Below the pieces are notes generated by a model. It was not told the DNA's origin, made no database searches, and worked only from the letters and a program-made list of their open reading frames with translations. 64,000 bases of DNA from Brenneria populi (GTDB lineage Bacteria; Pseudomonadota; Gammaproteobacteria; Enterobacterales; Enterobacteriaceae): NCBI RefSeq assembly GCF_036016195.1, contig NZ_JAYWTM010000001.1, positions 496,001-560,000 on the forward strand, in the 5' to 3' direction. The translations under genes were made by a program, and so were the position numbers. Within the stretch, counting starts at the first letter, position 1. Each line of letters begins with the position of its first letter. Shown here piece by piece: positions 9,205 through 17,697 of this stretch.

Positions 9205-11328
9205 TTATCGCACTTCAGAGAAACGCAGCAGAATGGCCGATTCGGGATCGAGGATAGGCAAGGCAATGCCGGCTTTTTCCAGCCAGTCGCCGCTCAGGCT
9301 CATCGGCTGTTTCAGCCAGGCCGGATATCTCTTCATGGTGTTATTCCTTTCCTTATGCATACTCGCGGGCATATCCAATACCTCAAGGCGGTATTGCGCG
9401 TGCGGTTTCAGGCCGGGGATCTGCAAACTGCCGCTCAGGGCATATTTCGGCAGGGCGAGCTGGCTTATCAGCACCACCGCCTGCCGCCGATCCTGCGCGA
9501 CGACCGCATTGATCAGGGTGCTGTCGTCGGGATAGTCGATGCGCATCTGGTCGCCGCTGTGCAACAGAGGGCGTAGCTGCTTATGCAGCGCGATATAGCG
9601 GGCGAAAGCCTGCTGCTCCGCCTGGGGTTCGGTAACCGGGTCAAGTTCGACGCCCATGTGCCCGAACAGCGCGGTTAACCCGCGGAAATTAATGCTGTGC
9701 CGCCGGGAGGTGGTATGACAAGGGCTGCCGCCGATATGCGCTCCCATCACTTCAAGCGGGAAGAAGTAACTCATTCCGCGCTGAATTTGCAGTCGATCGA
9801 GGGCATCGTTACTGTCCGACGGCCAGAAACGGCGGCAGCGTTTCAATATTTCATAATCCACCCGCCCGCCGCCGGACGCGCAGGACTCAAACTCCACGGA
9901 GGGGAAGCGATCGTTGAGCCGATCAAATAGCCGGTACAGCTGTTCGGTTTGCCGTACCTGCGCCGGGCGTCCCAGATGGCCGGGCTGAACCATTTCACGG
10001 TTGAAGTCCCACTTAACGTAGTCGATGCGGTGTTCGCCCAGCAGCCAGCTCAGACGTTCCAGCAGGTAGTCGTACACCTGCGGGTTCGCCAGATCGAGCA
10101 GCATTTGGTTGCGTCCGAGCAGTATCGGATAGCCATCCAGCCTCAATACCCAGTCCGGATGCGCGCGAAACAGATCGGAATCCGCATTGATCATTTCCGG
10201 TTCCACCCAGATGCCGAACTCCATACCGTGATTTTTTACCGCATCAATCACCGGTTGCAGCCCCTGAGGGTATTTTTCCGCATCGATATACCAGTCGCCC
10301 AGCGAACTACGATCGTTATTACGCCCTTTAAACCAGCCGTCATCAATGATGAAACGTTCGATACCGAGTTTGGCGGCGTTCTCCACCATGCGCATGATGT
10401 AGTCCGGATCGTGCTTAAAGTAGATCCCCTCCCAGGTATTCAAATGAACGGGGCGGGGCTTCTCCGCCAGCGAAGGGGCGATCTGCCGGCGGATATATTG
10501 ATGAAAGCGTTGGCTCATGCCATTCAGGCCCGCTGCGGAATAAACGGCATACACCCAGGGCGTGCTGACGCTTTGAGCGGTTTCCAGCGTCATTTCGCCG
10601 GAAAAGTAGAGCGCTTCCGCCTGGACCTGGCGACGGCCATCGCTTTTGCTGTCCGCCCGCAGGCGGTGGTTGCCGCTCCAGGCCAGGTGTAGCCCCCAGA
10701 CTTCGCCTTGCTGTTCGCTGAATCCGGCTTTGCCGGCGACCAGGCCGGGAAAATATTCGTGCGAGCTTCTACCGCGGCGGTTCTCCTGAATATAGCCGCC
10801 GTGTTCCAGCCTGAGAGTATGGCGCTGGAACTCTTTTATCCAGCGGCCGTTAAACGCCATGATTTCATCGGCGCGCTCCGGTAACGGTAGGGTTACGGCC
10901 AGACGGTCGACGTGGTAGCGGCCGGGGCGAATATTGGTCAGCGTATTGCGGGTTTTTAATACGCCGCTGTCCGGGCAAAGCGCCAATTCGCTGACCAGGC
11001 GCAGGCCGGCCGTCGCATCTTCGCTGACGACGGTCAGGCAATTATCTTCAAGCGTGTGGCGCTGGGCGGTAAAAATCGGCGACCAGTCTTTACCATCGCG
11101 GTTTCCTTCCATCCCCGGCGCGCTGAATAGGCCGCGTCCGGTTTCAGGACAAATCGTCAGGGGAACATCGCTATCCAAACGGCTGTTCGCCACCGGGCGG
11201 GCCAGGGCTTCTATCATCTCAGGCTGATAATCTTGCAGATGTTTGCCCCAATAGATAATTTCCACATACGGACGGCAACGTAAAATAACATCTGAATCAT
11301 GACTGGATAACCTGACAATATTATTCAT
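9205..11328 (-). CDS. Alpha-galactosidase, GH36 (RafA/AgaL type)
   Basis: A 707-residue cytoplasmic glycoside hydrolase family 36 enzyme, releasing galactose from melibiose, raffinose and related sugars. An N-terminal beta-sandwich is followed by the catalytic barrel. The nucleophile is the Asp of YVKWDFNRE (about residue 441) and the acid/base Asp is in WPSDSNDALDRLQ (about 505). SCASGGGRVDYEIL and IIDDGWFKGRNND are also typical. No signal peptide. The start giving MNNIVRLSSHDSD has GGAG at correct spacing; a longer frame to 11388 lacks one. It lies about 80 bp downstream of the LacY-type permease and is probably co-transcribed with it under the divergent LacI-family regulator. Confidence 0.92.
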   Translation of the reverse strand: MNNIVRLSSHDSDVILRCRPYVEIIYWGKHLQDYQPEMIEALARPVANSRLDSDVPLTICPETGRGLFSAPGMEGNRDGKDWSPIFTAQRHTLEDNCLTVVSEDATAGLRLVSELALCPDSGVLKTRNTLTNIRPGRYHVDRLAVTLPLPERADEIMAFNGRWIKEFQRHTLRLEHGGYIQENRRGRSSHEYFPGLVAGKAGFSEQQGEVWGLHLAWSGNHRLRADSKSDGRRQVQAEALYFSGEMTLETAQSVSTPWVYAVYSAAGLNGMSQRFHQYIRRQIAPSLAEKPRPVHLNTWEGIYFKHDPDYIMRMVENAAKLGIERFIIDDGWFKGRNNDRSSLGDWYIDAEKYPQGLQPVIDAVKNHGMEFGIWVEPEMINADSDLFRAHPDWVLRLDGYPILLGRNQMLLDLANPQVYDYLLERLSWLLGEHRIDYVKWDFNREMVQPGHLGRPAQVRQTEQLYRLFDRLNDRFPSVEFESCASGGGRVDYEILKRCRRFWPSDSNDALDRLQIQRGMSYFFPLEVMGAHIGGSPCHTTSRRHSINFRGLTALFGHMGVELDPVTEPQAEQQAFARYIALHKQLRPLLHSGDQMRIDYPDDSTLINAVVAQDRRQAVVLISQLALPKYALSGSLQIPGLKPHAQYRLEVLDMPASMHKERNNTMKRYPAWLKQPMSLSGDWLEKAGIALPILDPESAILLRFSEVR

Positions 11329-11407
11329 AACAGCTCCAAAGAAAATTAAGTCATTTGCCGGCGGCCGGCGCTGGTCGTTTTTCTCCACCGCCGTATATTC
11401 TCACGCG

Positions 11408-12715
11408 CTAAGAACGGGATTTGTCCGCCGTCTGAACAAGTCGCTTATCACCGTTGAAATAAGAACGGATACTTTCAACCACGCCGTGTCCGGAAAGGGT
11501 AAAGGCTGAAATCACGGTAAACGCCAGCACAATGCAGCCCAAAACCAAATAGGTATCCTGAAAGCCCATATGGTCGTACATACGCCCGGCGAAAACAGAC
11601 ATGAAAATCATCGATAATTGTTTGCTGAAACAGAAGCCGATTAAATAGACCGTCGCGGAAAAGCGGACTTCAAATACCTGGGTAATATATTTAAAGGAGC
11701 CGACCAACAGAAACGGCACTTCAAACATATGCAATATTTTCAGAACGACGACTTCAACGGCGGATGTGGCGAACGCCGAACCGATAATCCTCACCGACAT
11801 AATGGTTCCGGCCAGCAATAATGCATTTTTGCTGCCGATGCGGGAAATGATCACCGGCGCGAAAAACATCACGGTCGCATTCAGCAACTCGCCGCCGGTA
11901 GTGACGAAACCAAATATTTCAGTGCCTTGCTGCTTGGTTGCAAAGAAAGAGGTGAAGAAATTGGCGAACTGCTGATCGAACACATCGTAAATGCAGGGCA
12001 CGCCCACGATATAGAGAATAAAGAACCATAACGCCGGTTTTTTCAGTAATTCGATGGCGTTTTTCAGATTAAACGCGGGTTTATTGGCGCCCAGTTTATC
12101 GACCACATAGGCCGTAGAGCGCTGGTCGGGGCGGGATAAAAATAACAGTACGGCCAGCACCAGCGCGCAGCCGGACGCCATCCAGAATATCAGCTCGTTA
12201 TTGACGGTATAAAGCATGCCGACAACGCTGGCGCATAATGCCCAGCCGATACAGCCGAACATTCTGGTGCGTCCGTATTCGAAATTACTGTGGCGACTAA
12301 CCTTCTCGATATAGGCTTCGATGGCATGAGAGCCGCCGGTAAATACAAAACCGAGATAACAGCCGCCGATCAGCGCGCCGAGAAAAATATTAAACTTTAA
12401 TAGCGGGCTGAAAACATAAATAAAGAATGGCGCAAACAGAATCAATAGCCCGACGATAATCCACATCAGGTTTTTTCTTAGGCCGAGTTTATCCGACAGC
12501 GGCCCCATGATGGGCTGAAAAGCCAGGGCGAAGAGCGAAATACTGCCGAATACAATACCGGTATCGGTTTTGCTTAAATTATTGACGTCATGCAGCCATA
12601 TCGGAAAAAACGGATAGTAGGAGGCCATAATAAAAAAATAGAAGAAGAAGAAAAGCCCGAACAACCAGAAATTGCGGTTCCCCAGATAGGTTTTTTCTTC
12701 GCTTGCTTGGTTCAT
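11408..12715 (-). CDS. LacY/RafB-type oligosaccharide:H+ symporter
   Basis: A 435-residue major facilitator transporter with 12 predicted membrane helices, very close to E. coli LacY as I know it (for example FGLFFFFYFFIM, EKVSRHSNFEYGR, RMFGCIGWALCAS, HMFEVPFLLVG). The six LacY residues essential for sugar binding and proton coupling are all present at shifted positions: E133, R151, E276, R309, H329 and E332. It is first in an operon with alpha-galactosidase, so raffinose, melibiose or another alpha-galactoside is the likely substrate. The ATG with GGTG upstream was chosen; a 46-residue upstream extension is open but not LacY-like. Confidence 0.93.
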   Translation of the reverse strand: MNQASEEKTYLGNRNFWLFGLFFFFYFFIMASYYPFFPIWLHDVNNLSKTDTGIVFGSISLFALAFQPIMGPLSDKLGLRKNLMWIIVGLLILFAPFFIYVFSPLLKFNIFLGALIGGCYLGFVFTGGSHAIEAYIEKVSRHSNFEYGRTRMFGCIGWALCASVVGMLYTVNNELIFWMASGCALVLAVLLFLSRPDQRSTAYVVDKLGANKPAFNLKNAIELLKKPALWFFILYIVGVPCIYDVFDQQFANFFTSFFATKQQGTEIFGFVTTGGELLNATVMFFAPVIISRIGSKNALLLAGTIMSVRIIGSAFATSAVEVVVLKILHMFEVPFLLVGSFKYITQVFEVRFSATVYLIGFCFSKQLSMIFMSVFAGRMYDHMGFQDTYLVLGCIVLAFTVISAFTLSGHGVVESIRSYFNGDKRLVQTADKSRS

Positions 12716-13193
12716 AAACACCTCATGATGTAGCTGATAGTGCAAAGGTAAGAGTGCTGACGCGGTTCGTCGTTGCGGAACGCTCTGCGTATCGGTCATC
12801 TGAGTGCGGTTTGGCCGACCTATGCGTACGCCGCCACCTGAAGCGTTCGGCATTAAACATACATCCGAAACGTTTAGATCTGGAATCTAAACGTTTCGGA
12901 TTTGTGACGGGCTTAAAATATTCCCTGTGTTGATATCCCAGGACGAGGGAAGCGCGCTATTAACATGCCGGAATTCCAGGCGATTGCCTATCTGACGGCG
13001 GGAAAGCGGCCGTATCGCCGCTTAATGGCAAGAACTTTGATCGAGAGCCGGGTAACTTATTGAGTTCATTTATATTAAATGATATATCAAGAGGGTTTTC
13101 CTTACATGCCGGTCAGTTAAGCCTGTTTCTCAATTCTTAACCGCGCGGCATTAGGGTTTTCCTTCCTTATTAACGCTGTATGCCGGGTTGAAT
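12716..13193. other. Divergent regulatory region of the alpha-galactoside genes
   Basis: About 480 bp between the permease and the regulator, transcribed outward. It contains the tandem operator listed separately. No further gene is visible. Confidence 0.6.
12863..12901. promoter_or_regulatory. Tandem LacI-family operator
   Basis: A perfect 17-bp inverted repeat, ATCCGAAACGTTTAGAT (12863-12879) and ATCTAAACGTTTCGGAT (12885-12901), separated by 5 bp. Each arm contains AAACGTTT, the CpG-centred palindrome bound by LacI/GalR repressors. The two CpG centres are 21 bp apart, two helical turns on the same DNA face. It lies about 150 bp upstream of the permease ATG and is the expected target of the divergent regulator. 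Confidence 0.85.
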
Positions 13194-14204
13194 ATGTCAT
13201 TAAAAAAGATCGCTAGCGAATTGGGGATTTCCTCTACGACGGTCAGCCGCGCATTGAATGGTTATGATGATGTCGCGCCAGCGACGCGGGAACGGATTGT
13301 GGAAGCCGCCAGGCGGTTGGGCTATCAGCCCAATTCGATGGCCCGGCGCCTGAAAATGGGGAAAACCGATGCGGTTGCCCTGGCGTATCCCTCCCGGCCT
13401 CGGGTGCTGAATAACTCGACGTTTTTGGAAATGATCGGCTGGATCAGCATCGAACTGGCGAAATTCGGCATCGATTTACTGCTTATCCCCGATGAACTCA
13501 ATGAGACTCACGATTCATTAACTCGCCTGGTGGAAACCCGGCGGGTGGATGCGCTGCTGGTCGCGCATACCAAGCCTGACGACCACCGTCTCAAGTATCT
13601 TCAGGAGCAAAATTTTCCTTTTCTGGCGCTCGGACGCAGCAATTTGTCCCGCCCCTACGCCTGGTTTGATTTCGACAACTATGCCGGCTCCGTGATGGCC
13701 GTGGAGCGGCTGGCGGCGCTTGGGCATCAGCGCATCGCGTTTTTAAGCACCGACGCCCAAGTCGCCTATGTGGAGCAGCGGCTGCAAGGCTACGTCGATA
13801 CGCTGGCGCATCGTTCGCTGCCGCAGCCGGAAAGTTATCTGCAGAAAGCGGAGCCTAACCGCCCGGGAGGCTATTACGCCACCCAGCGACTGCTGGCGCT
13901 CGATGCGCCGCCGACGGCCATCATTACCGACTGCAATATGCTGGGGGAAGGGGCGGCCATCGCGCTACAGCAGGCCGGACGGCTGGGAAAGAAAGGCGTA
14001 TCCCTGATCGTTTACGACGGACTGCCGGATGATAATCTGATCGACGCGGCGATAACGCCGATTATGCAAAATACGCGGATCAACGTGGGCAAACAGATTG
14101 CCGCCATGATGCGCAGCCTGCTGGACGGCGTGGATCCGCAACAGATTCAGGTGCTATGGCAGCCGACGCTCGGACAGGGCGATACCGACTGTCCTCCGGC
14201 GTGA
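13194..14204 (+). CDS. LacI-family transcriptional regulator (RafR-like)
   Basis: A 336-residue LacI/GalR repressor. The helix-turn-helix is at the extreme N-terminus (SLKKIASELGISSTTVSRAL), with the hinge helix around NSMARRLKMGKT, followed by a periplasmic-binding-protein-like sugar domain. The start is the ATG giving MSLKKIA; an in-frame TTG two codons upstream is also possible. It is divergent from the symporter and alpha-galactosidase genes with the tandem operator between them, so it very likely represses them until an alpha-galactoside binds. It ends one base before the convergent rstB stop. Confidence 0.9.
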   Translation: MSLKKIASELGISSTTVSRALNGYDDVAPATRERIVEAARRLGYQPNSMARRLKMGKTDAVALAYPSRPRVLNNSTFLEMIGWISIELAKFGIDLLLIPDELNETHDSLTRLVETRRVDALLVAHTKPDDHRLKYLQEQNFPFLALGRSNLSRPYAWFDFDNYAGSVMAVERLAALGHQRIAFLSTDAQVAYVEQRLQGYVDTLAHRSLPQPESYLQKAEPNRPGGYYATQRLLALDAPPTAIITDCNMLGEGAAIALQQAGRLGKKGVSLIVYDGLPDDNLIDAAITPIMQNTRINVGKQIAAMMRSLLDGVDPQQIQVLWQPTLGQGDTDCPPA

Positions 14205-14205
14205 C

Positions 14206-15519
14206 TTATTTGTGATGCGGCGGCGTCTGCGCCGCGGCGCTAGGCTTTATCGGCCAGGAGAAGCAAAATCTGGCGCCGCCCAGCGAGCTGTTATCCACGA
14301 CGATGGTTCCTTCGTACGCCCGGACGATGGCATGGACGATAGCCAGGCCGAGCCCGCAGCCGCCGCTGCTGTTTTCAATGCCCGTATCCAAACGGATAAA
14401 GGGTTCAAAGATTTTTTCCCGCTGGCCGGGTTCGATGCCCGGCCCGTCATCCTCAACGTATAAACTGGCGCTATTGTCGGCGTTCAGCAGCAGGCTGATA
14501 TGCAGGCGAACGCGACAGAAACGTAATCCGTTATTGACAAGGTTATTCAGCACGCGTTCCATTAAGCGCAGATCGAGATAGCCGAAACTTCCGCGGTTCG
14601 ACATATCCAGCGTGATGTTTTTATCGGGATGGACAAGCCGGAAATCATCGACTTTGCTTTGCAGCCAGCCGGGGAGATCGGTTTCAGCGAGATGCAGCGT
14701 AACCTGCGGCCGGTCCAGCCTGGCATAGGTAAGCAGTTCGTCGATCAGCGCTTCCAACTGGCCGATATCCCGATTCAACGCCTGCTGTTCTTCCTCCGTC
14801 AGATTTTCGCTGATGGCGAGCCGGTAACGCAGCCGCACCAGCGGCGTACGCAGCTCGTGGGCGATATTATCGATAAGCCGCTTTTTACTGGCGATCAGTT
14901 GGTTCAGATTATCCGCCATCAGATTAAATGCGATACCGAGGCGAAACAGGCTGGAGGTGTTGTCAAAATGGGTGCGTTCTTCAAGATGCCCGTCGCCGAA
15001 ACGCTGCGCCGCGTTTTCCAACTGCAGCATCGCCTTCCAGTGGGGCCGCATCCACAGGAATACCGGCAGAGCCAGCGACAAACCAATTAGCATCACCAAT
15101 AACAGGTCCAGCAGGCGCATTTCATGCAGAAAAAACAGATAGGGGATCGGTCCTACCGCCAACACATAGTGGCTGCGGGGAATACGCTGGATAAAGGTAT
15201 ATTCATTATCCAGCGCGACAATCTCGCCCTGATTGAGCCGCTGCTGCGCTTTGGGACTCAGCGCATATTTATTCAGCGGTTCGATCTGCAGTTTAAACGA
15301 CAGGTTTAAATCCAGTTGGCCGATCGTTTTGTGCCAGTCGCGTGGGGGAATGGCGCGTAGCTCGTTGCGGATCAGATAGAGCGAGCTTTTCATCAGGTCA
15401 TCCATGGACTGTCTGCCCGCTCGCTCGGCGGTGACTTTATAAACCAGCCCGACCAGCAGCGTCATGACCACGAAACAGGCGAACAAGAGCAAAAAAAACT
15501 GGATAAACAGCTTTCTCAT
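14206..15519 (-). CDS. rstB: Sensor histidine kinase RstB
   Basis: A 437-residue inner-membrane histidine kinase: membrane helix near residues 5-27, periplasmic sensor, second helix (about 135-155), HAMP segment, phospho-acceptor His in IDNIAHELRTPLVRLRYRL, N box NLVNNGLRFC and G boxes DDGPGIEPGQ and GGCGLGLAIV. This is the RstB architecture and it follows rstA with a 4-bp overlap. In E. coli RstBA is activated via PhoP and responds to acid and low Mg2+. The C-terminus runs into the LacI-type gene on the other strand with no room for a conventional terminator. Confidence 0.93.
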   Translation of the reverse strand: MRKLFIQFFLLLFACFVVMTLLVGLVYKVTAERAGRQSMDDLMKSSLYLIRNELRAIPPRDWHKTIGQLDLNLSFKLQIEPLNKYALSPKAQQRLNQGEIVALDNEYTFIQRIPRSHYVLAVGPIPYLFFLHEMRLLDLLLVMLIGLSLALPVFLWMRPHWKAMLQLENAAQRFGDGHLEERTHFDNTSSLFRLGIAFNLMADNLNQLIASKKRLIDNIAHELRTPLVRLRYRLAISENLTEEEQQALNRDIGQLEALIDELLTYARLDRPQVTLHLAETDLPGWLQSKVDDFRLVHPDKNITLDMSNRGSFGYLDLRLMERVLNNLVNNGLRFCRVRLHISLLLNADNSASLYVEDDGPGIEPGQREKIFEPFIRLDTGIENSSGGCGLGLAIVHAIVRAYEGTIVVDNSSLGGARFCFSWPIKPSAAAQTPPHHK

Positions 15520-16250
15520 GGCTCAACGCTTTCCCAGGTGTTTGGAGCGAACAGATAGCCCTTGTTGCGCACCGTCTTGATACGGCTCGGTTCGGTCGGG
15601 TTGTCATAGAGTTTTTTACGTAGGCGCGAGATCGCGACGTCGATGCTGCGATCCATGCCGTCATAACTCACGCCGCGCAGATTTTTCAGCAGGGCGTCGC
15701 GATCCATAATATTGCCGGCATGGGTGGCCAGCTGCCAGAGCAGATCGAAATCAGCGGTTGATAGCGCGATATTTTCTTCCCCCAGCGTCACCTCACGGTT
15801 GACGGGGTCGATGCATAACAGACCGAAGTGCAGGGGTTTGTGGATTTGCAACGGCGCGGCGGCCGGCTCTATCCCCGCCTGCGGCGCGTTGCCGTACTGG
15901 CGGAAATGCAGCCGCAGGCGGGCGAGTAAAACCGCCGGCGGCGTGGTTTTCAGAATATAGTCATCGGCGCCCATTTCCAGCGCCAGAATATGGTTCATAT
16001 CGCTATCAAGCGAGGTCAGCAGGACAATCGGACCGCTATAGCGCGGACGCAGCTCCCGGCAGATCGTCATGCCGTCTTTACCCGGTAGCATAATATCCAG
16101 CAGCACCAAGTCGGGCTGCTGCTGTTCGATAAACGCCAGCGCCCGATCGCCGCGGGTTTCGACCTTAACATCAATATCGTGCTTGCCGAGATAGGCGGCA
16201 ATCAGCTTACCGACTTCCACATCATCTTCGATAAAAACAACTTTATACAT
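15516..16250 (-). CDS. rstA: Response regulator RstA
   Basis: A 244-residue OmpR-type response regulator. The receiver domain has the phospho-accepting Asp in PDLVLLDIMLPGKDG (about residue 52), preceded by the acidic pair in FIEDDVEVG and followed by the Lys of the LKTTPP segment. A winged-helix DNA-binding domain (about 145-240, LTxxEFDLL-like STADFDLLWQLA) follows. Length is close to E. coli RstA (239). RstA activates asr in E. coli, and asr is about 7 kb away here. The stop overlaps the rstB start by 4 bp, implying coupled translation. A separate gene, folM, lies upstream in the same direction. Confidence 0.94.
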   Translation of the reverse strand: MYKVVFIEDDVEVGKLIAAYLGKHDIDVKVETRGDRALAFIEQQQPDLVLLDIMLPGKDGMTICRELRPRYSGPIVLLTSLDSDMNHILALEMGADDYILKTTPPAVLLARLRLHFRQYGNAPQAGIEPAAAPLQIHKPLHFGLLCIDPVNREVTLGEENIALSTADFDLLWQLATHAGNIMDRDALLKNLRGVSYDGMDRSIDVAISRLRKKLYDNPTEPSRIKTVRNKGYLFAPNTWESVEP

Positions 16251-16355
16251 GGCGCTCGCGTTATCCAGAAATCGCTTCGGCTAGCATAGATCGATGACCG
16301 GGCCAGCTCCAGCCATGAAGCGTAAACGGGTGTTAACCGCCCGGCTACTTGCTTA

Positions 16356-17084
16356 TCAACGCAGCGAGCGGCCGCCGTCCAGCCCCAGCGTCTGCCCGGT
16401 GATATAACGGCTGGAGAGTATGTAATCCACCAGTCGAACCATCTCCTCTTCGCCCGGCGCGATCTTCATCAGCGATTTGTCCAGCGCCTGACGGCGGTAC
16501 TGTTCGTCATCATGGTCGTGAAACATAAGCAGCGCGGGAGCGATGGCGTTGACCTTCACTTCCGGCGCCAGCTTGCGGGCAAAAGAACGGGTCATATTGT
16601 CCAGCGCCGCTTTACTCGCCGCATAGGCGATATGTTTGTCGCTGCCTTTCTCCGCCACATAGTCGGTGATATGAATAATGTCGGCGCCGGCGACCCCCTG
16701 GCCGCGCAGACGGGATTCCAGTAGTTGGTTGAGCAAATAAGGCGTGTAAACGTGGATTTGCAGCATATCCGCCAGCGTTTTCTCCGGCGGGATCGCCGCG
16801 TTTTCCGCCTGCCAGCTGCTGGCGTTGTGGATAACCGCCCGCAGATGCGGCGTTAACGCCTTCACCCGTTCGGCGAACGCGTAAATTTGTTCCGTGGTGG
16901 AAAAATCGGCGTCTAGGCAGACGGCGCCCTGGCTCGTCAACGTTTCAATCTCGGGATAGGGGGTGCGGCCGCTGACGATAACCGGAATATTTTTCGCCAG
17001 AAACGCCCGCGCCAGCGCCAGCCCGATTCGCCGCGTGCCGCCGGTAATTAAGATGGGAGCGGAAGAAAATTTTGCCACAATCAA
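16356..17084 (-). CDS. folM: Dihydromonapterin reductase FolM
   Basis: A 242-residue short-chain dehydrogenase. The NADP-binding ILITGGTRRIGLALA motif is at residues 12-26 and the catalytic YAASKAAL lies around 158-165, with Ser/Thr upstream in IIHITDY. FolM reduces dihydromonapterin (and dihydrofolate weakly) to tetrahydromonapterin, the phenylalanine hydroxylase cofactor. In E. coli folM is also next to rstAB, which supports the specific assignment over a generic SDR. Divergent from the uncharacterised gene at 17208. Confidence 0.9.
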   Translation of the reverse strand: MIVAKFSSAPILITGGTRRIGLALARAFLAKNIPVIVSGRTPYPEIETLTSQGAVCLDADFSTTEQIYAFAERVKALTPHLRAVIHNASSWQAENAAIPPEKTLADMLQIHVYTPYLLNQLLESRLRGQGVAGADIIHITDYVAEKGSDKHIAYAASKAALDNMTRSFARKLAPEVKVNAIAPALLMFHDHDDEQYRRQALDKSLMKIAPGEEEMVRLVDYILSSRYITGQTLGLDGGRSLR

Positions 17085-17207
17085 TACTCCAAACTGACTG
17101 GTAAAATCACACTAAACCATGCCAATATACTCGAATAAACGGGTTCGCATGCTAAGGTTTTGTCGCAAAGCCATACGGCGAACCCACCGGCAAAGAGGAG
17201 AAAGGGG

Positions 17208-17636
17208 ATGGCGAAGTATCACCCCGAGCCGGCATATTTCAACGAAAGAATATGCATCGACTATACAGATTATCTGGCGGCATTGTGTAAGAAGCACTGG
17301 CGTTTTATTGACGCGATATATGGGGTATGGCCATTTTTCGGCATGGTGACCAAGATACCGCTGTCCCGGCAGAAGGTGTCCTTCAAAGAACGTCTTAAAA
17401 TGCTTGCTATGCAAGTTCTCTCTACTCAGGTAAGCGATGAGATAAATATTGCCAGGCTGATTGAGCTGGCGCGGCAGCAAGGTCTGAAGACATTTGATAT
17501 TCAACTGCCTTATTCGCTGACGAATGAGCAATTGATCGTTATTGACGAAGAGTGTCGCGATTCGCTGGCATTGACCCAGCAGGATGAGCGTCTGTCCGTG
17601 CGGATCGTGGCGCCGCCGGATGCGGCGGAAAAATAG
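17208..17636 (+). CDS. Uncharacterised protein
   Basis: I do not recognise this 142-residue protein. It starts with an excellent ribosome binding site (GAGGAG then AAGGGG before ATG at 17208) and has normal codon character. It is soluble, with an aromatic N-terminal half (YHPEPAYFNERICIDYTDYL, KKHWRFIDAIYG) and a C-terminal half rich in charged helices ending in VRIVAPPDAAEK. No cysteine cluster, signal peptide or membrane helix stands out. It lies alone between folM (divergent) and dauA (convergent). An upstream in-frame TTG at 17160 is a less likely start. Confidence 0.7.
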   Translation: MAKYHPEPAYFNERICIDYTDYLAALCKKHWRFIDAIYGVWPFFGMVTKIPLSRQKVSFKERLKMLAMQVLSTQVSDEINIARLIELARQQGLKTFDIQLPYSLTNEQLIVIDEECRDSLALTQQDERLSVRIVAPPDAAEK

Positions 17637-17646
17637 AGCGCCCAAC

Positions 17647-17673
17647 AAAAAAGGCACGCTGCGCAAGCGTGCC
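17647..17673 (-). terminator. Rho-independent terminator of dauA
   Basis: Read on the minus strand, GGCACGCT and AGCGTGCC form an 8-bp stem with a 5-nt loop, immediately followed by six U residues. It sits 25 bp past the dauA stop. Confidence 0.85.
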
Positions 17674-17697
17674 CCTACGTATCAACTCCTGTTTAGC

